From Fibrobacter sp. UWH6 (GTDB taxonomy: Bacteria > Fibrobacterota > Fibrobacteria > Fibrobacterales > Fibrobacteraceae), in assembly GCF_900142465.1 (NCBI RefSeq), contig NZ_FRAX01000004.1, positions 62,001-126,000 on the forward strand: a stretch of 64,000 bases of DNA. Reading direction: 5' to 3'. The notes below the pieces were generated by a model. It was not told where the DNA came from and made no database searches. It saw only the letters and a list, made by a program, of their open reading frames with translations. Below are positions 25,747-34,607 of the stretch, piece by piece. The first letter of the stretch is position 1, and each line of letters starts with the position of its first letter. Position numbers and translations under genes: made by a program.

Positions 25747-27609
25747 ATGCAGATTAATCCCAATACGAAGAATGTTGTGCAACCACAAATGTTGAGTGTT
25801 GCAGATATTTTTAAAAATGTTCATTATGTGGTTCCTATTTACCAGCGAAACTATGCGTGGGAAAAGGATCAGATAGAACAATTACTTCAAGATATTCTTG
25901 ATGTAACTGATGATTATTATTTGGGAAATTTGATTGTCAATAAGTCAGGCAATAATTTTGAAGTAATCGATGGACAGCAACGTTTGACCACTCTTTATTT
26001 AATGATGCTTTGCTTGAAAAAGAGTGTGGCTGAAGATGCACTAACCTTTGAAGCACGCGATAAATCTAATGACACCTTCAAAAAAATGAAGACGGGGGCC
26101 CCTTCTTCAGAATGGCTGTCGACGGAACTGAAAACTGGCTACGATATCATTGAAAATTTCTTTAAATCAAAAATGAAAGATTCTGCTGCGTACGATAATT
26201 TCTACGAAAAATTATCTAAAATCAAGATTGCCCGTGTACAGGTTCCAGAAGGAATAGACCTTAATCATTATTTTGAAATAATGAATACTCGAGGAGAACA
26301 GCTGACTCCTCACGAAATTGTTAAGGCAAGAATTCTTGCAATTCTCGATAAGAATGATGCCGTTGTTGCCGCCAAGATTTGGGATGCCTGTGCTTTAATG
26401 GATTCATACGTTCAAATGAATTTTGATACGGAATCTAGAAAAAAGTTATTTGGCGAAGACTGGACTGGCTTTAATTGTGATTCTTTTGAAAGCGCCGCGG
26501 CAAATTGCACTTCTACAGTAAAATCTGAAGAAGATGATGTAACATTTAAATTGGTCGAATTTTTAAAAGGTGGAGCCGTTTTAAAAGATGGTGATAAACT
26601 TAAGAACGATTCAAAGGATGAACAAGAACGTTTTGAATCGGTAATTTCGTTCCCTAATTTTTTGTTACATGTAAATGCTGTTATTTCTGGCCCAAATTTC
26701 TCCAATTTGGATAGCCTTGATGATAAAAAGTTTCTTAAATCTTTAATGGTTTACTGGGAAAACTCTGAAAAAGCCAAGACTTTTATTTTCACTTTACTAA
26801 AGTGCCGTTATTTGTTGGACAAATATATAATCAAACGCGAATTCTACAAGGATTACCGCGAAGAGGGCCGTTGGATGCTTCAGGGCATAAAGGCCTATCA
26901 TGATAAGAAAAAAGATTCTCTAAAGCCTCAGTATTTCGGAACATACAATACGCAAACAGATGCAGATTCTGAAAGTATCGAAGATAAAACTCGTTTTGAT
27001 ACCGAAAAAACAAAAAGTATAAGAATGCTGGAATCTTGCCTGAGGATTACCTATACTTCTCCCAAGATGATGCATTGGATTACTGATGTTTTACTTGCAC
27101 TGTATAAAAATGAAAATGTAGAATTGATTCCTTTGCTAGAAAAGTATTGCTGTACAAAAGTTCAGGAAAGCAATTATGAAAACGCCTCTGGCTTTGGTAT
27201 TGAACGAATCGTATTCACGTATTTAGACTACTTGCTTTGGCGCGATGGCTTCTCTTATAATGGATCTTCTGTTATAAGTAAAATGGAAAACTATCAGTAT
27301 CAATATCGTAATTCCATTGAACATTTCTCACCACAGCATCCTGCTGAAAGAAAAGCTTGGGATGATGGAGACTTGAATTCATTTGGCAATCTAGCCTTGG
27401 TTACCGTTTCTGGAAATTCTAAGTTTTCTAACAATGAACCGGTTGGAAAAATCAGCAGTTTTGGAAGTGTTGTAGAACAAAGTATGAAACTGAAGGTTAT
27501 GGCTGCGATGACAAAGTCTAATAACGGAAATTGGACGCAAGAAATGGCTGCGATTCATAAGGATGATATGTTCTCTATTATTCAGAATGATTTAAAGTTG
27601 AACCTTTAA
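25747..27609 (+). CDS. DUF262-DUF1524 protein (GmrSD-like type IV restriction)
   Basis: 620 residues starting directly after the TAA of the previous gene. The N-terminal DUF262 domain has 'PIYQRNYAWE' and DGQQRLTT at Asp75. The C-terminal DUF1524 nuclease shows 'RNSIEHFSPQHP' followed by 'FGNLALVT' and a late 'NSKFSN', the expected H-x(n)-N-x-x-x-N pattern of this HNH family. GmrSD-type enzymes use NTP hydrolysis to cut glucosylated or otherwise modified DNA. The pairing with an Mrr/HARE-HTH protein in one operon suggests a composite modification-sensing system. Confidence 0.87.
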   Translation: MQINPNTKNVVQPQMLSVADIFKNVHYVVPIYQRNYAWEKDQIEQLLQDILDVTDDYYLGNLIVNKSGNNFEVIDGQQRLTTLYLMMLCLKKSVAEDALTFEARDKSNDTFKKMKTGAPSSEWLSTELKTGYDIIENFFKSKMKDSAAYDNFYEKLSKIKIARVQVPEGIDLNHYFEIMNTRGEQLTPHEIVKARILAILDKNDAVVAAKIWDACALMDSYVQMNFDTESRKKLFGEDWTGFNCDSFESAAANCTSTVKSEEDDVTFKLVEFLKGGAVLKDGDKLKNDSKDEQERFESVISFPNFLLHVNAVISGPNFSNLDSLDDKKFLKSLMVYWENSEKAKTFIFTLLKCRYLLDKYIIKREFYKDYREEGRWMLQGIKAYHDKKKDSLKPQYFGTYNTQTDADSESIEDKTRFDTEKTKSIRMLESCLRITYTSPKMMHWITDVLLALYKNENVELIPLLEKYCCTKVQESNYENASGFGIERIVFTYLDYLLWRDGFSYNGSSVISKMENYQYQYRNSIEHFSPQHPAERKAWDDGDLNSFGNLALVTVSGNSKFSNNEPVGKISSFGSVVEQSMKLKVMAAMTKSNNGNWTQEMAAIHKDDMFSIIQNDLKLNL

Positions 27610-27610
27610 A

Positions 27611-27908
27611 ATGTCTTCGAATTTGTTTAAATACCTTGATGCTCCAACGGTATTCGTGTTTATCAGAATAGTGAACTGACCATTGGGGGCGTTTACGAAG
27701 GCGATATTTCTCAATTAGGGGCCGATTTGGCTATATTTGGGCCATTATGGATGAAGAGAAGAAACTTGATGACGAAAAGCGCAAGGCCGAACGTATCAAA
27801 AGGATGCGTGGCTGGCTTGGAGTGAAGGGCGCGGTTACCGGGGGAGGTCACCCCGATGATAACGGCCCCCTGCTTTATGGAGACGGCCATTCCGGCTGGA
27901 ACCGTTAA
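27611..27908 (+). pseudogene. Frameshifted small gene at the end of the Mrr/DUF262 operon
   Basis: One base after the DUF262-DUF1524 stop an ATG opens 'MSSNLFKYLDAP'. Coding character then passes to a second frame ('NGIRVYQNSELTIGGVYEG...') and finally to a third, which is open from ATG 27747 ('MDEEKKLDDEKRKAERIKRM...') to the TAA at 27908. Two indels thus interrupt a gene of about 95 codons. No family was recognised. It may have been a fourth component or simply a small gene that decayed at the island border; a sequencing error cannot be excluded. Confidence 0.5.
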
Positions 27909-27911
27909 CTT

Positions 27912-28478
27912 CTAGCGATTTACAAGGCATTCCTTTGCCAGGACGCCCATGATGTTGCCGCCATCTACGATGGTGCAGGTGATGGTCGCCTTGTTCCCTT
28001 TTACCAGGGTGGCCAGGTCTTTTTTGGCCGAGGTGGGGAAGATGGCCTTGATGGTTTTTGAGCCCAGGATTCCGCAGTTGTTGATGTGAACCGTCGAAAA
28101 GAGGAGCATGTCGTTGACGGATTCCACGCATCCCGAGAAAGAGACCCGCTTTTCGTTGAACATTTCGCCGGCGCGGATTTCGTTGTCGTTGAATTCCTTG
28201 AGCAGTGTCTTTGCAGTGGTGGTGATGGACCCGTTTGCGTTGTGGATGATGGCGTCGGGATTGGTTTTCGAATCTTCGTACACGGTGAGTGCCATGGATA
28301 CGCAGACCGCGATAATCAATACCAGCACGATTCCCACGATAATTGCGATCTTAAACCAGATCGCTTTCTTTTTTGCAGGTACTGGGCGAGGCAGGGGGCT
28401 CTTTTGCGGAGTCCCGCAGTGAGGGCAATACTCGTGCCCTTCACCGATATCCCTTGCACATCGTATACAGTATCGCAT
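27912..28478 (-). CDS. Zinc-ribbon membrane protein with tRNA_anti-like OB domain
   Basis: 188 residues from ATG 28478. The N-terminus 'MRYCIRCARDIGEGHEYCPHCG' is a two-CxxC zinc ribbon, followed by a basic Pro-rich linker and one transmembrane helix ('IAIIVGIVLVLIIAVCV'). The C-terminal domain (about 100-188) looks like the tRNA_anti-like OB fold ('VSFSGCVESV', 'ATITCTIVDGG'). Such proteins are uncharacterised and probably anchored in the inner membrane with the OB domain outside. The frame stays open far upstream on this strand, but the zinc ribbon marks the true start. Confidence 0.78.
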   Translation of the reverse strand: MRYCIRCARDIGEGHEYCPHCGTPQKSPLPRPVPAKKKAIWFKIAIIVGIVLVLIIAVCVSMALTVYEDSKTNPDAIIHNANGSITTTAKTLLKEFNDNEIRAGEMFNEKRVSFSGCVESVNDMLLFSTVHINNCGILGSKTIKAIFPTSAKKDLATLVKGNKATITCTIVDGGNIMGVLAKECLVNR

Positions 28479-28556
28479 ACCGATTAATATAAATCCAAAA
28501 AGTCTGAATTGTACTGTTTGCTGTATTCCAATCTTAAATGGGATTTGGCTTTTTTC

Positions 28557-28567
28557 TATCTTTACCC
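28557..28567 (+). promoter_or_regulatory. Promoter-like TATCTTTACCC abutting the rluD-type start
   Basis: It ends 4 bases before ATG 28572, so if this is the -10 element the transcript would be leaderless or nearly so. Confidence 0.4.
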
Positions 28568-28571
28568 TTGT

Positions 28572-29858
28572 ATGAATTATCTCGTAGACGAAAAGAAGAA
28601 TGGTGAACGCATCGACAAGTTCCTTGTTGGCGTTCTTGAAAATGTTTCCCGTACCGATGTGCAGAAGATGATCGCTGCCGGCGAAGTGAAGGTGGGTGGG
28701 GTGGCCACTCCCAAGAACTTCCGTGTAGAAACGGGTATGGTGGTGGTTTGCGGTGAAGTTCCCGAAAAGGAAGCCTCTACCCTGGAACCGGAAGAAATTC
28801 CTCTGGATATCGTTTACGAAGATGACGATATTGTGGTGATCAACAAGCCCCGTAATCTGGTGGTGCATCCGGGTGCCGGCGTAAAGGGCGGTACCTTGGC
28901 CAACGGTTTGCTGTACCATTTCAAGGAAAACCTTTCTACCATCAATGGCGCTCTGCGCCCGGGTATTGTCCATCGTTTGGATAAGGACACTCCGGGTTTG
29001 ATGGTGGTTGCCAAAAATGACAACGCTCACCGTCATCTGGCACATCAGTTGGAAACCCGCACTTTGCACCGCACCTATAACGCTCTGGTGTGGGGCCATG
29101 TTCGCGACTTGGAAGGTACTATCGATGCGCCCATTGGTCGTAATCCCAAGAACCGCTTGAAGATGGCTGTGGTCAATGGCGGCAAGGAAAGCCGTACCCA
29201 TTATACCGCCAAGAAGTTCTTTAATTTTGCAACCCTTCTGGAACTGCAGCTGGAATCCGGCCGTACTCACCAGATCCGCGTGCATAGCCGTTACATGGGC
29301 CACCCTGTGGTGGGCGATCCCTTGTACGATGGTCGCGAAGGTTGCCTGAACCGCGTGTCTCCCTTGATGCGCGAATATGCAGAACAGGTTCTGGAAATTG
29401 CTCCGGCCCAGTTGTTGCAGGCTGTGAAGATTGAACTGATTCACCCGACTACCGGCAAGAAGATGAAGTTCAAGGTTCCTCTGGAAAAGCCTTTCGACAA
29501 GGTGCTGAAACTCTTGAAGAAGGAATGCCCCGAAGACGCTCCCAACTTCTCTGAAGACGATACCGCCTTCCGCGAACTGGATCCCGAAATGCGTTTTGAG
29601 GACGAGGGCGATTACATCGACGAATACGAAAGCGACGAACTCCTGGCCATCACTCCGGAAGAAGCTGCTCCTTATAAGGAACGTAAGACTCGTGCCCAGC
29701 GTTTTGCTGAACGTAAGGAACGTGCCGCTGCCCGTAAGGCCAAGGCTGCCGAACGCAAGCTTATCAAGCAGATGAAGGCCGCCCGCAAGAAGGGAATTGC
29801 CAAGGAAGACTTCGTAGAACCCGGTTACGAACCCACAATCGATCCGAACCTTTTATAA
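28572..29858 (+). CDS. RluD-family 23S rRNA pseudouridine synthase with long charged tail
   Basis: 428 residues from ATG 28572, the start that begins the S4 domain ('RIDKFLVGVLENVSRTDVQ'). The catalytic motif 'GIVHRLDKDTPGL' contains the active Asp, and 'LESGRTHQIRVH' is the second signature. These enzymes isomerise uridines in large-subunit rRNA (RluD type: helix 69). The last about 90 residues go beyond the usual 320-residue length: an acidic stretch, then a Lys/Arg/Ala-rich coil ('AERKERAAARKAKAAERK'). This may bind rRNA. A promoter-like word lies right at the start codon. Confidence 0.92.
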   Translation: MNYLVDEKKNGERIDKFLVGVLENVSRTDVQKMIAAGEVKVGGVATPKNFRVETGMVVVCGEVPEKEASTLEPEEIPLDIVYEDDDIVVINKPRNLVVHPGAGVKGGTLANGLLYHFKENLSTINGALRPGIVHRLDKDTPGLMVVAKNDNAHRHLAHQLETRTLHRTYNALVWGHVRDLEGTIDAPIGRNPKNRLKMAVVNGGKESRTHYTAKKFFNFATLLELQLESGRTHQIRVHSRYMGHPVVGDPLYDGREGCLNRVSPLMREYAEQVLEIAPAQLLQAVKIELIHPTTGKKMKFKVPLEKPFDKVLKLLKKECPEDAPNFSEDDTAFRELDPEMRFEDEGDYIDEYESDELLAITPEEAAPYKERKTRAQRFAERKERAAARKAKAAERKLIKQMKAARKKGIAKEDFVEPGYEPTIDPNLL

Positions 29859-29892
29859 TTGATGATTGAAGGTCGCTAAGTTTCTATTGGGC

Positions 29893-30945
29893 ATGAAAAG
29901 GGTTATCGTCTACATTCTTTTGACTTTGGCATTTTGTTTAAGTGCCTGTGAGGATGAGACTCCGAAGAATGAGGTTCAAAAACCTTCTGTCTCCAATACG
30001 AAACTTGTGGTAATGGAGACTCCTTTCTTCAGTTCCCGTTCTCAGCATGTCACATTGAAAATACCTAAGGATTGGACCTTTAGAATCCTAGATCATTGGG
30101 AACGCCCGGGTTATTTCCTGATAGGACCGTCTGGATCTAAAATGCAATTGGTCCCGCTGATGGCAGGTCCCCGTGATTTAGAAAATGAAAATACGGATGA
30201 TGTCCTTTTTGTTAGACAGAGAGTCTATGAGGATACTTTGGATGGCGTGCCTAGGCGATTGAATATTTCTTTAGTGAGAGTTCTTCTTAAAGGAAAAAAT
30301 AAGGCGGCCCCAAAGCACCCTTTCTATTACGAGTTGGTTTACGATCCTACGAAGTCTGACTCGGCGGTTTGTGAACAGGTTGTCAAGTCCATTGCCGTTG
30401 TAGATTCTATTCCTGAAAATACCCAAAAACCTGAGTTTATTTTTTCCTGGAGAAATGGCTTAAAAATCCCCAGACTCAGTGATTTCCTTTGTGAAGGATG
30501 TTCGTTACAAGATTCTGTTGAATCTCGAAATGACTCCATTCAGTATTTTGAATGCTCTTTTGATAGTGTAACTTATCGCTTGATTTCCGATTCTAACACC
30601 GTAGAAGATACCCTTTCAGCAGTGTATATCAAGAAAGGTCTTGATGAATCTTTACCTCGGTGCAAAAATGGACTTCGAACTGGAAATTGGATGGATGTTG
30701 GTTATTCGCGAGACCGAATGTATAAAGCCGAGTTTGATTTTAGAAACAAGGATCATTGGATTTATAATAAGATGGATACACTTTTGGGGGATTGGTTTAA
30801 TGAAAATTCTGATTCATTAACGTTGCGATATGAACATGCAGATGTATATTTCGTGAATGATACGGTGGATCATTTGTATTATTCAAATTACCAGAAAAAA
30901 GTTTTGAAAAAAAAGGTTTCTAGGAAACGGAAGAAGGCTTTGTAA
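29893..30945 (+). CDS. Lipoprotein of unknown function
   Basis: 350 residues from ATG 29893. The product starts 'MKRVIVYILLTLAFCLSACEDE', given here as a normal lipoprotein signal with the lipobox Cys at residue 19. An upstream TTG in frame (29866) would add nine residues before the signal and is less likely. The mature part is beta-rich and acidic, with 'IPKDWTFRILDHWERPGY' and similar to nothing I recognise. The stop overlaps the start of the Mur ligase gene (TAATG), so the two are co-translated; an envelope role is inferred from that. Confidence 0.7.
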   Translation: MKRVIVYILLTLAFCLSACEDETPKNEVQKPSVSNTKLVVMETPFFSSRSQHVTLKIPKDWTFRILDHWERPGYFLIGPSGSKMQLVPLMAGPRDLENENTDDVLFVRQRVYEDTLDGVPRRLNISLVRVLLKGKNKAAPKHPFYYELVYDPTKSDSAVCEQVVKSIAVVDSIPENTQKPEFIFSWRNGLKIPRLSDFLCEGCSLQDSVESRNDSIQYFECSFDSVTYRLISDSNTVEDTLSAVYIKKGLDESLPRCKNGLRTGNWMDVGYSRDRMYKAEFDFRNKDHWIYNKMDTLLGDWFNENSDSLTLRYEHADVYFVNDTVDHLYYSNYQKKVLKKKVSRKRKKAL

Positions 30946-32381
30946 TGATGGAATCTTATTTCTTTATTGGTGTTGCTGGTGTTGGCATGAGTGCCATTGG
31001 CCAGTACTTGGTTGGCCGCGGTGTTGATGTTCGCGGATCTGATCGTCAGTTTGGTGAATATCTTGCTGGCAACTGCGAGAAGCCCCGGGTTATGGAGCAG
31101 CTGGAGGAGTGCGGTATCAAGTGCTTTGCCCAGGATGGTTCAGGTGTTTCCGCAGACTTGACCGCCGTTGTGGTCAGCACCGCCATCGAAGATTCCAATC
31201 CGGATTTGAAGCGTGCCAAGGAACTTGGTGTGAAGGTGATGCACCGCAGTGAAATGCTGGCCAAGATTTCCAAGGAAGCAAAGACCATTGCTGTGAGCGG
31301 TACTAGTGGAAAGTCCACTGTGACTGCCATGATTTACCACATTCTGCAGTACGCCGGTTTGCAGCCTTCTGTAATGACTGGCGCTGGCCTTGTGAATTTG
31401 CAGAAGGAAGGTAAGATCGGTAATGCTGTCAGCGGCAAGGGCGAATGGCTGGTGGTTGAAGCTGACGAAAGCGATGGAACGCTGGTCCGCTACGAACCTG
31501 AAGTAGGTCTTATTCTCAACGTGGATAAGGACCATAAGGAAATGAGCGAACTGCAGGAAATCTTCGGCAAGTTCCGCGACAACATTTTGAATAACGGCAA
31601 GACCTTGATCGTGAATGACGCCCATCCGCTGGCAAAGCCTTTCAGCCAGGATCGTCATAACGACTTCGGTACTGAAAGCTATGTGGGCGTCCAGGGAATT
31701 GATTTCCGCACGGAAGGCCCCAGCATCATTTTCCGTTGCCGTCACAATAATGAACTGGTGAAGTTTACGGTACCGCTGCCGGGCCGCCACAATATGGAAA
31801 ATGCCCTGGCTGCAACCGCAGCCGCGCTCAAGGCCGGCGTTTCCCTCCGCACCTGCGCGGACGCCCTCAGCTCCTTCCCGGGCGTGTTCCGCCGTCATCA
31901 GATTCTTGGCACCTTCAATGGCGTTACCCTGGTGGATGACTTTGCCCACAATCCAGCAAAGATTTCTGCAAGTATCCTGAGCGCCCAGAGTTTCACCAAG
32001 GGCCGCGTTCTGGCTTGGTTCCAGCCTCATGGATTTGGACCTACTCGCTTCTTGCGTAACGATCTGGTTGAATTCATCAACAAGGCTCTGCGCGGTTCCG
32101 ACGCAGCCTCCGCAGACGGGGAACGTGCCGCCGACACAATGTACTTCAGCGAAATCTACTACGCTGGTGGAACGGTTACTCGCGACATTTCCGCAGGCGA
32201 TCTGGCCAACGACCTGGTGGCCCTTGGCGCAGATGCTCGTTACATTGAAAAGCGTGATGAATGTGCCAAGGCTATGGTCGCCGACGCCAAGCCCGGTGAT
32301 ACCATCCTCCTGATGGGCGCCCGCGACCCCAGCCTGGAAAAGTTTGCCCAGAGCGTCCAGAAACTGCTGGAAAACGCATAG
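30945..32381 (+). CDS. Mur ligase, UDP-N-acetylmuramate--alanine ligase (MurC/Mpl type)
   Basis: 478 residues with all three Mur ligase parts: N-terminal Rossmann 'FIGVAGVGMSAIGQYL', ATP loop 'VSGTSGKSTVTAM' (P-loop Gly-Lys-Ser), central 'VVEADESDGTL' and 'LILNVDKDHKEM', C-terminal 'VTLVDDFAHNPAKI' and 'LMGARDPSL'. The pattern is that of MurC (adds L-Ala to UDP-MurNAc) or Mpl (adds a recycled tripeptide). 'DDFAHNPAKI' where MurC usually has DDYxHHPTE leaves the choice open. It is translationally coupled to a lipoprotein and lies outside a division/wall cluster. Confidence 0.85.
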   Translation: MMESYFFIGVAGVGMSAIGQYLVGRGVDVRGSDRQFGEYLAGNCEKPRVMEQLEECGIKCFAQDGSGVSADLTAVVVSTAIEDSNPDLKRAKELGVKVMHRSEMLAKISKEAKTIAVSGTSGKSTVTAMIYHILQYAGLQPSVMTGAGLVNLQKEGKIGNAVSGKGEWLVVEADESDGTLVRYEPEVGLILNVDKDHKEMSELQEIFGKFRDNILNNGKTLIVNDAHPLAKPFSQDRHNDFGTESYVGVQGIDFRTEGPSIIFRCRHNNELVKFTVPLPGRHNMENALAATAAALKAGVSLRTCADALSSFPGVFRRHQILGTFNGVTLVDDFAHNPAKISASILSAQSFTKGRVLAWFQPHGFGPTRFLRNDLVEFINKALRGSDAASADGERAADTMYFSEIYYAGGTVTRDISAGDLANDLVALGADARYIEKRDECAKAMVADAKPGDTILLMGARDPSLEKFAQSVQKLLENA

Positions 32382-32493
32382 AAACTACTTGAAAATTTCA
32401 AGTAAAAAATCTGAGAAACGTTCCTCTTTTTTTTTGGGGGGGGGACGTTTTTTTTGCTTTGCACAAACGTTCTGCATTTTCTACAAGTCCAAA

Positions 32494-32524
32494 AGAAAAA
32501 GCCTCTTGAATCAAGAGGCTTTTC
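32494..32524. terminator. Bidirectional terminator between the Mur ligase and agmatine deiminase genes
   Basis: AAAAGCCTCTTGA-A-TCAAGAGGCTTTT (32498-32524) is a perfect 13-bp inverted repeat with A and T tracts, placed between convergent genes. A poly-T/poly-G run (TTTTTTTTTGGGGGGGGG) lies upstream at about 32426-32444. Confidence 0.85.
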
Positions 32525-32576
32525 TTACAGGTTGCAGTTTTTTTCTGCGGCCCATATTTCAAAGAGTTCGCTTGAA

Positions 32577-33602
32577 CTACGCGTTCTCGTGCTTGCTCAT
32601 GCAGTGAAGGCTTCCGCCTTCTTCCAGAACGGTTCGGCTATCGATCGCAATAACTTTGCGGTCAGGATAGACGCTCTGGAAATACTTCATAGCGACGGCA
32701 TCGTTAGGAGACTTGTATTTGGGGAAAATCAATGCTCCATTTGCATAAATGAAGTTCATATAGCTTGCTGGCATGATTTCGCCGGTGGGCAAGGTGCGCT
32801 GGGGCGGCATGGGGAGGGTGTCGACCTTGGCGGAATCACCGTAGTGCTTTTTGAGCCAGGCTTCCAACAGGTACTTGGCTTCGGCGAGGATGGGGGCATT
32901 GGGGGACTTGCCTTCGGCCCAGCACATGACCACGCGGTCTTTTTCTACGAAGCGGGCGACGTTGTCGATGTGGCCGTCGGTGTGGTCGCCGTGGAGGCCG
33001 TGGGGGAGGACCAGCAGATCGCGGAGTCCAAAGGCGCTGCAGAGGGCCTTTACAACCTTGGGCAGGTCCTTGTCGGCGTTGCGGTTCTTGCCGATAAGGC
33101 AATCCAGGGTGGTGATGCCCAGACCGTCGCCGTTCACTTCGATGGCGCCGCCTTCAAAGATGTAGGGAACGCTCTTGACCAGCTTGGTTCCGGTCTTTTC
33201 GGCGATGGCTGCGGGAATCTTGTTGTCGAGAGTCCAAGGGGGGAACTTGGCGCCCCAGGCGTTGAACTGGGTTTCTACGATGACTTTCTTTTTGCCCTTC
33301 TGCATGAAGAACGGACCGTAGTCACGGATCCAGATGTCGTTGTTCTTGATGACCATGACGTTGGCCGGGTGCTTGCAGGAGGCCAGGATACTTTTTTCTT
33401 CGTCAGAGAAGAACTTCTGACTGGGGACAATGACGTTGACCGGCTGGAAATCGGTAATGGTCTTGATCAGCTTGAAATAGAAGGCGCGGATTTTTACGCC
33501 GCGTTCGCCGTTCCAGTTCTTGGGATTGTGGGGGAAGGCGAGCCAGGTGGCTGCCTGTTCTTCCCATTCAGCGGGATATCGGAGAGAATTAGATGTAGCC
33601 AT
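32577..33602 (-). CDS. aguA: Agmatine deiminase
   Basis: 341 residues from ATG 33602, preferred over ATG 33614 because GGA lies 7 bases before it. It hydrolyses agmatine to N-carbamoylputrescine and ammonia. Family motifs: 'RYPAEWEEQAATWLAFPH' at the start, 'VIKNNDIWIRDYGPFF', 'FEGGAIEVNGDG', 'HGDHTDGHIDN' with the active His/Asp, and the catalytic Cys in 'EEGGSLHCMS' near the C-terminus. The next gene upstream on the same strand, N-carbamoylputrescine amidase, completes the route to putrescine. The two are separated by about 80 bases. Confidence 0.95.
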   Translation of the reverse strand: MATSNSLRYPAEWEEQAATWLAFPHNPKNWNGERGVKIRAFYFKLIKTITDFQPVNVIVPSQKFFSDEEKSILASCKHPANVMVIKNNDIWIRDYGPFFMQKGKKKVIVETQFNAWGAKFPPWTLDNKIPAAIAEKTGTKLVKSVPYIFEGGAIEVNGDGLGITTLDCLIGKNRNADKDLPKVVKALCSAFGLRDLLVLPHGLHGDHTDGHIDNVARFVEKDRVVMCWAEGKSPNAPILAEAKYLLEAWLKKHYGDSAKVDTLPMPPQRTLPTGEIMPASYMNFIYANGALIFPKYKSPNDAVAMKYFQSVYPDRKVIAIDSRTVLEEGGSLHCMSKHENA

Positions 33603-33657
33603 AGATAAATCCATTTTTAGGTTTGAGCGATGAGGTCGGTCGGCGACGCCTCCCTAA

Positions 33658-33683
33658 ACCTCAACGCACCGAAGGTGCGTCCT
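33658..33683 (+). repeat. 26-bp hairpin repeat shared with hemD coding sequence
   Basis: ACCTCAACGCACCGAAGGTGCGTCCT occurs here, between aguA and aguB, and with two mismatches at 54074-54099 inside the cobA-hemD gene. The core GCACC-GAA-GGTGC is a hairpin. Confidence 0.55.
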
Positions 33684-34545
33684 AGTCGCACCAGATTTTT
33701 AGGATGTCGCCGTACAGGTCTACTCGGCGGTCTCTGAAGTGCGGCCACCAGCGGCGATTGAATTCAGTTTCGCCCAGGTCGATTTCGACGATGGAGGCTC
33801 CCAGGAAATCGGTATCGCATTTCTTGATCAGGTAGCCATCGGGGGCTGCAACAAAGCTTGTTCCCCAGAAGGTCAGTTCGCCTTCGGTGCCGATGCGGTT
33901 TGCAGAAAGCACGAAGGTGCGGTTGGCGATGGCGTGGCCGCGCATGACGGTGGTCCAGCTGTCCTGCTGACGGGGGTAAAGTTCTGCGGGTTCGGATTTC
34001 ATCCAGCCGATTGCGGTGGGGTAGATCAGAAGGTCTGCGCCCTTCAGGCTCATGATGCGGGCGGCTTCGGGGAACCACTGGTCCCAGCAAATCAGCACGC
34101 CGATCTTGCCGGCGGAAGTCTGGATGGGTTCAAAGCCGGTGTCGCCGGGGATGAAGTAATACTTTTCGTAGAAGGCGGGATCGTCGGGAATGTGGCTCTT
34201 GCGATAAAGGCCGGCGATGCTTCCGTCGCGTTCAAAGACAAAGGCTGAATTGTGGTAGATGCCGCGGGCGCGCTTTTCGAAGAAGGGGAACACCACGACG
34301 GCGTTCAATTCGCGGGCGATGTTCTGCCATTCCTGAACAAGGACGTCATCTTTTTCGATGGCCATGTCGAAGAAGTCGGCGTTTTCTTCGAAGGGGAAGT
34401 AGGGCGTGTGGAACATTTCGGGGAGGATGATGATATCAACACCCTGGCCTTTGAGCTTGCGGGCTTCGGCCTTGTACCATTCGTTGTTGGACTTGGTATC
34501 ACCAGTCCACTTTCCTTGCAGAGTTGCGGTTTTAATCTTTGTCAT
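33682..34545 (-). CDS. aguB: N-carbamoylputrescine amidase
   Basis: 287 residues of the nitrilase superfamily, branch 11. The catalytic triad is in order: Glu in 'IIILPEMFHTPYF', Lys in 'GLYRKSHIPDDP', Cys in 'IGVLICWDQWFPEAARIM'. It converts N-carbamoylputrescine to putrescine, CO2 and ammonia. Together with aguA it forms the arginine-decarboxylase-dependent putrescine pathway. The start ATG 34545 follows ATAAATTTGTAGGT, a promoter-like word that is again very close to the start codon. Complete and normal in length. Confidence 0.95.
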   Translation of the reverse strand: MTKIKTATLQGKWTGDTKSNNEWYKAEARKLKGQGVDIIILPEMFHTPYFPFEENADFFDMAIEKDDVLVQEWQNIARELNAVVVFPFFEKRARGIYHNSAFVFERDGSIAGLYRKSHIPDDPAFYEKYYFIPGDTGFEPIQTSAGKIGVLICWDQWFPEAARIMSLKGADLLIYPTAIGWMKSEPAELYPRQQDSWTTVMRGHAIANRTFVLSANRIGTEGELTFWGTSFVAAPDGYLIKKCDTDFLGASIVEIDLGETEFNRRWWPHFRDRRVDLYGDILKIWCD

Positions 34546-34570
34546 ACCTACAAATTTATGAAAATTTGTC

Positions 34571-34580
34571 TATATTTCCC
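34571..34580 (+). promoter_or_regulatory. TAnnTTT-type promoter motif for the secreted hydrolase
   Basis: TATATTTCCC, 27 bases before ATG 34608, followed by the RBS AAGAAAGGAAGAG. Confidence 0.45.
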
Positions 34581-34607
34581 GCCGAATTTTTAAGAAAGGA
34601 AGAGAAT

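Noticed and set aside
28479-29444. Upstream extension of the zinc-ribbon gene (to 510 codons)
   Set aside because: The extension is antisense to the RluD-type gene, and the zinc ribbon at 28478 marks a natural N-terminus.
32426-32460. Terminator formed by the T9-G9 run after the Mur ligase gene
   Set aside because: The homopolymers do not form a stable stem with a U-tail; the clear hairpin is 40-70 bases further on.
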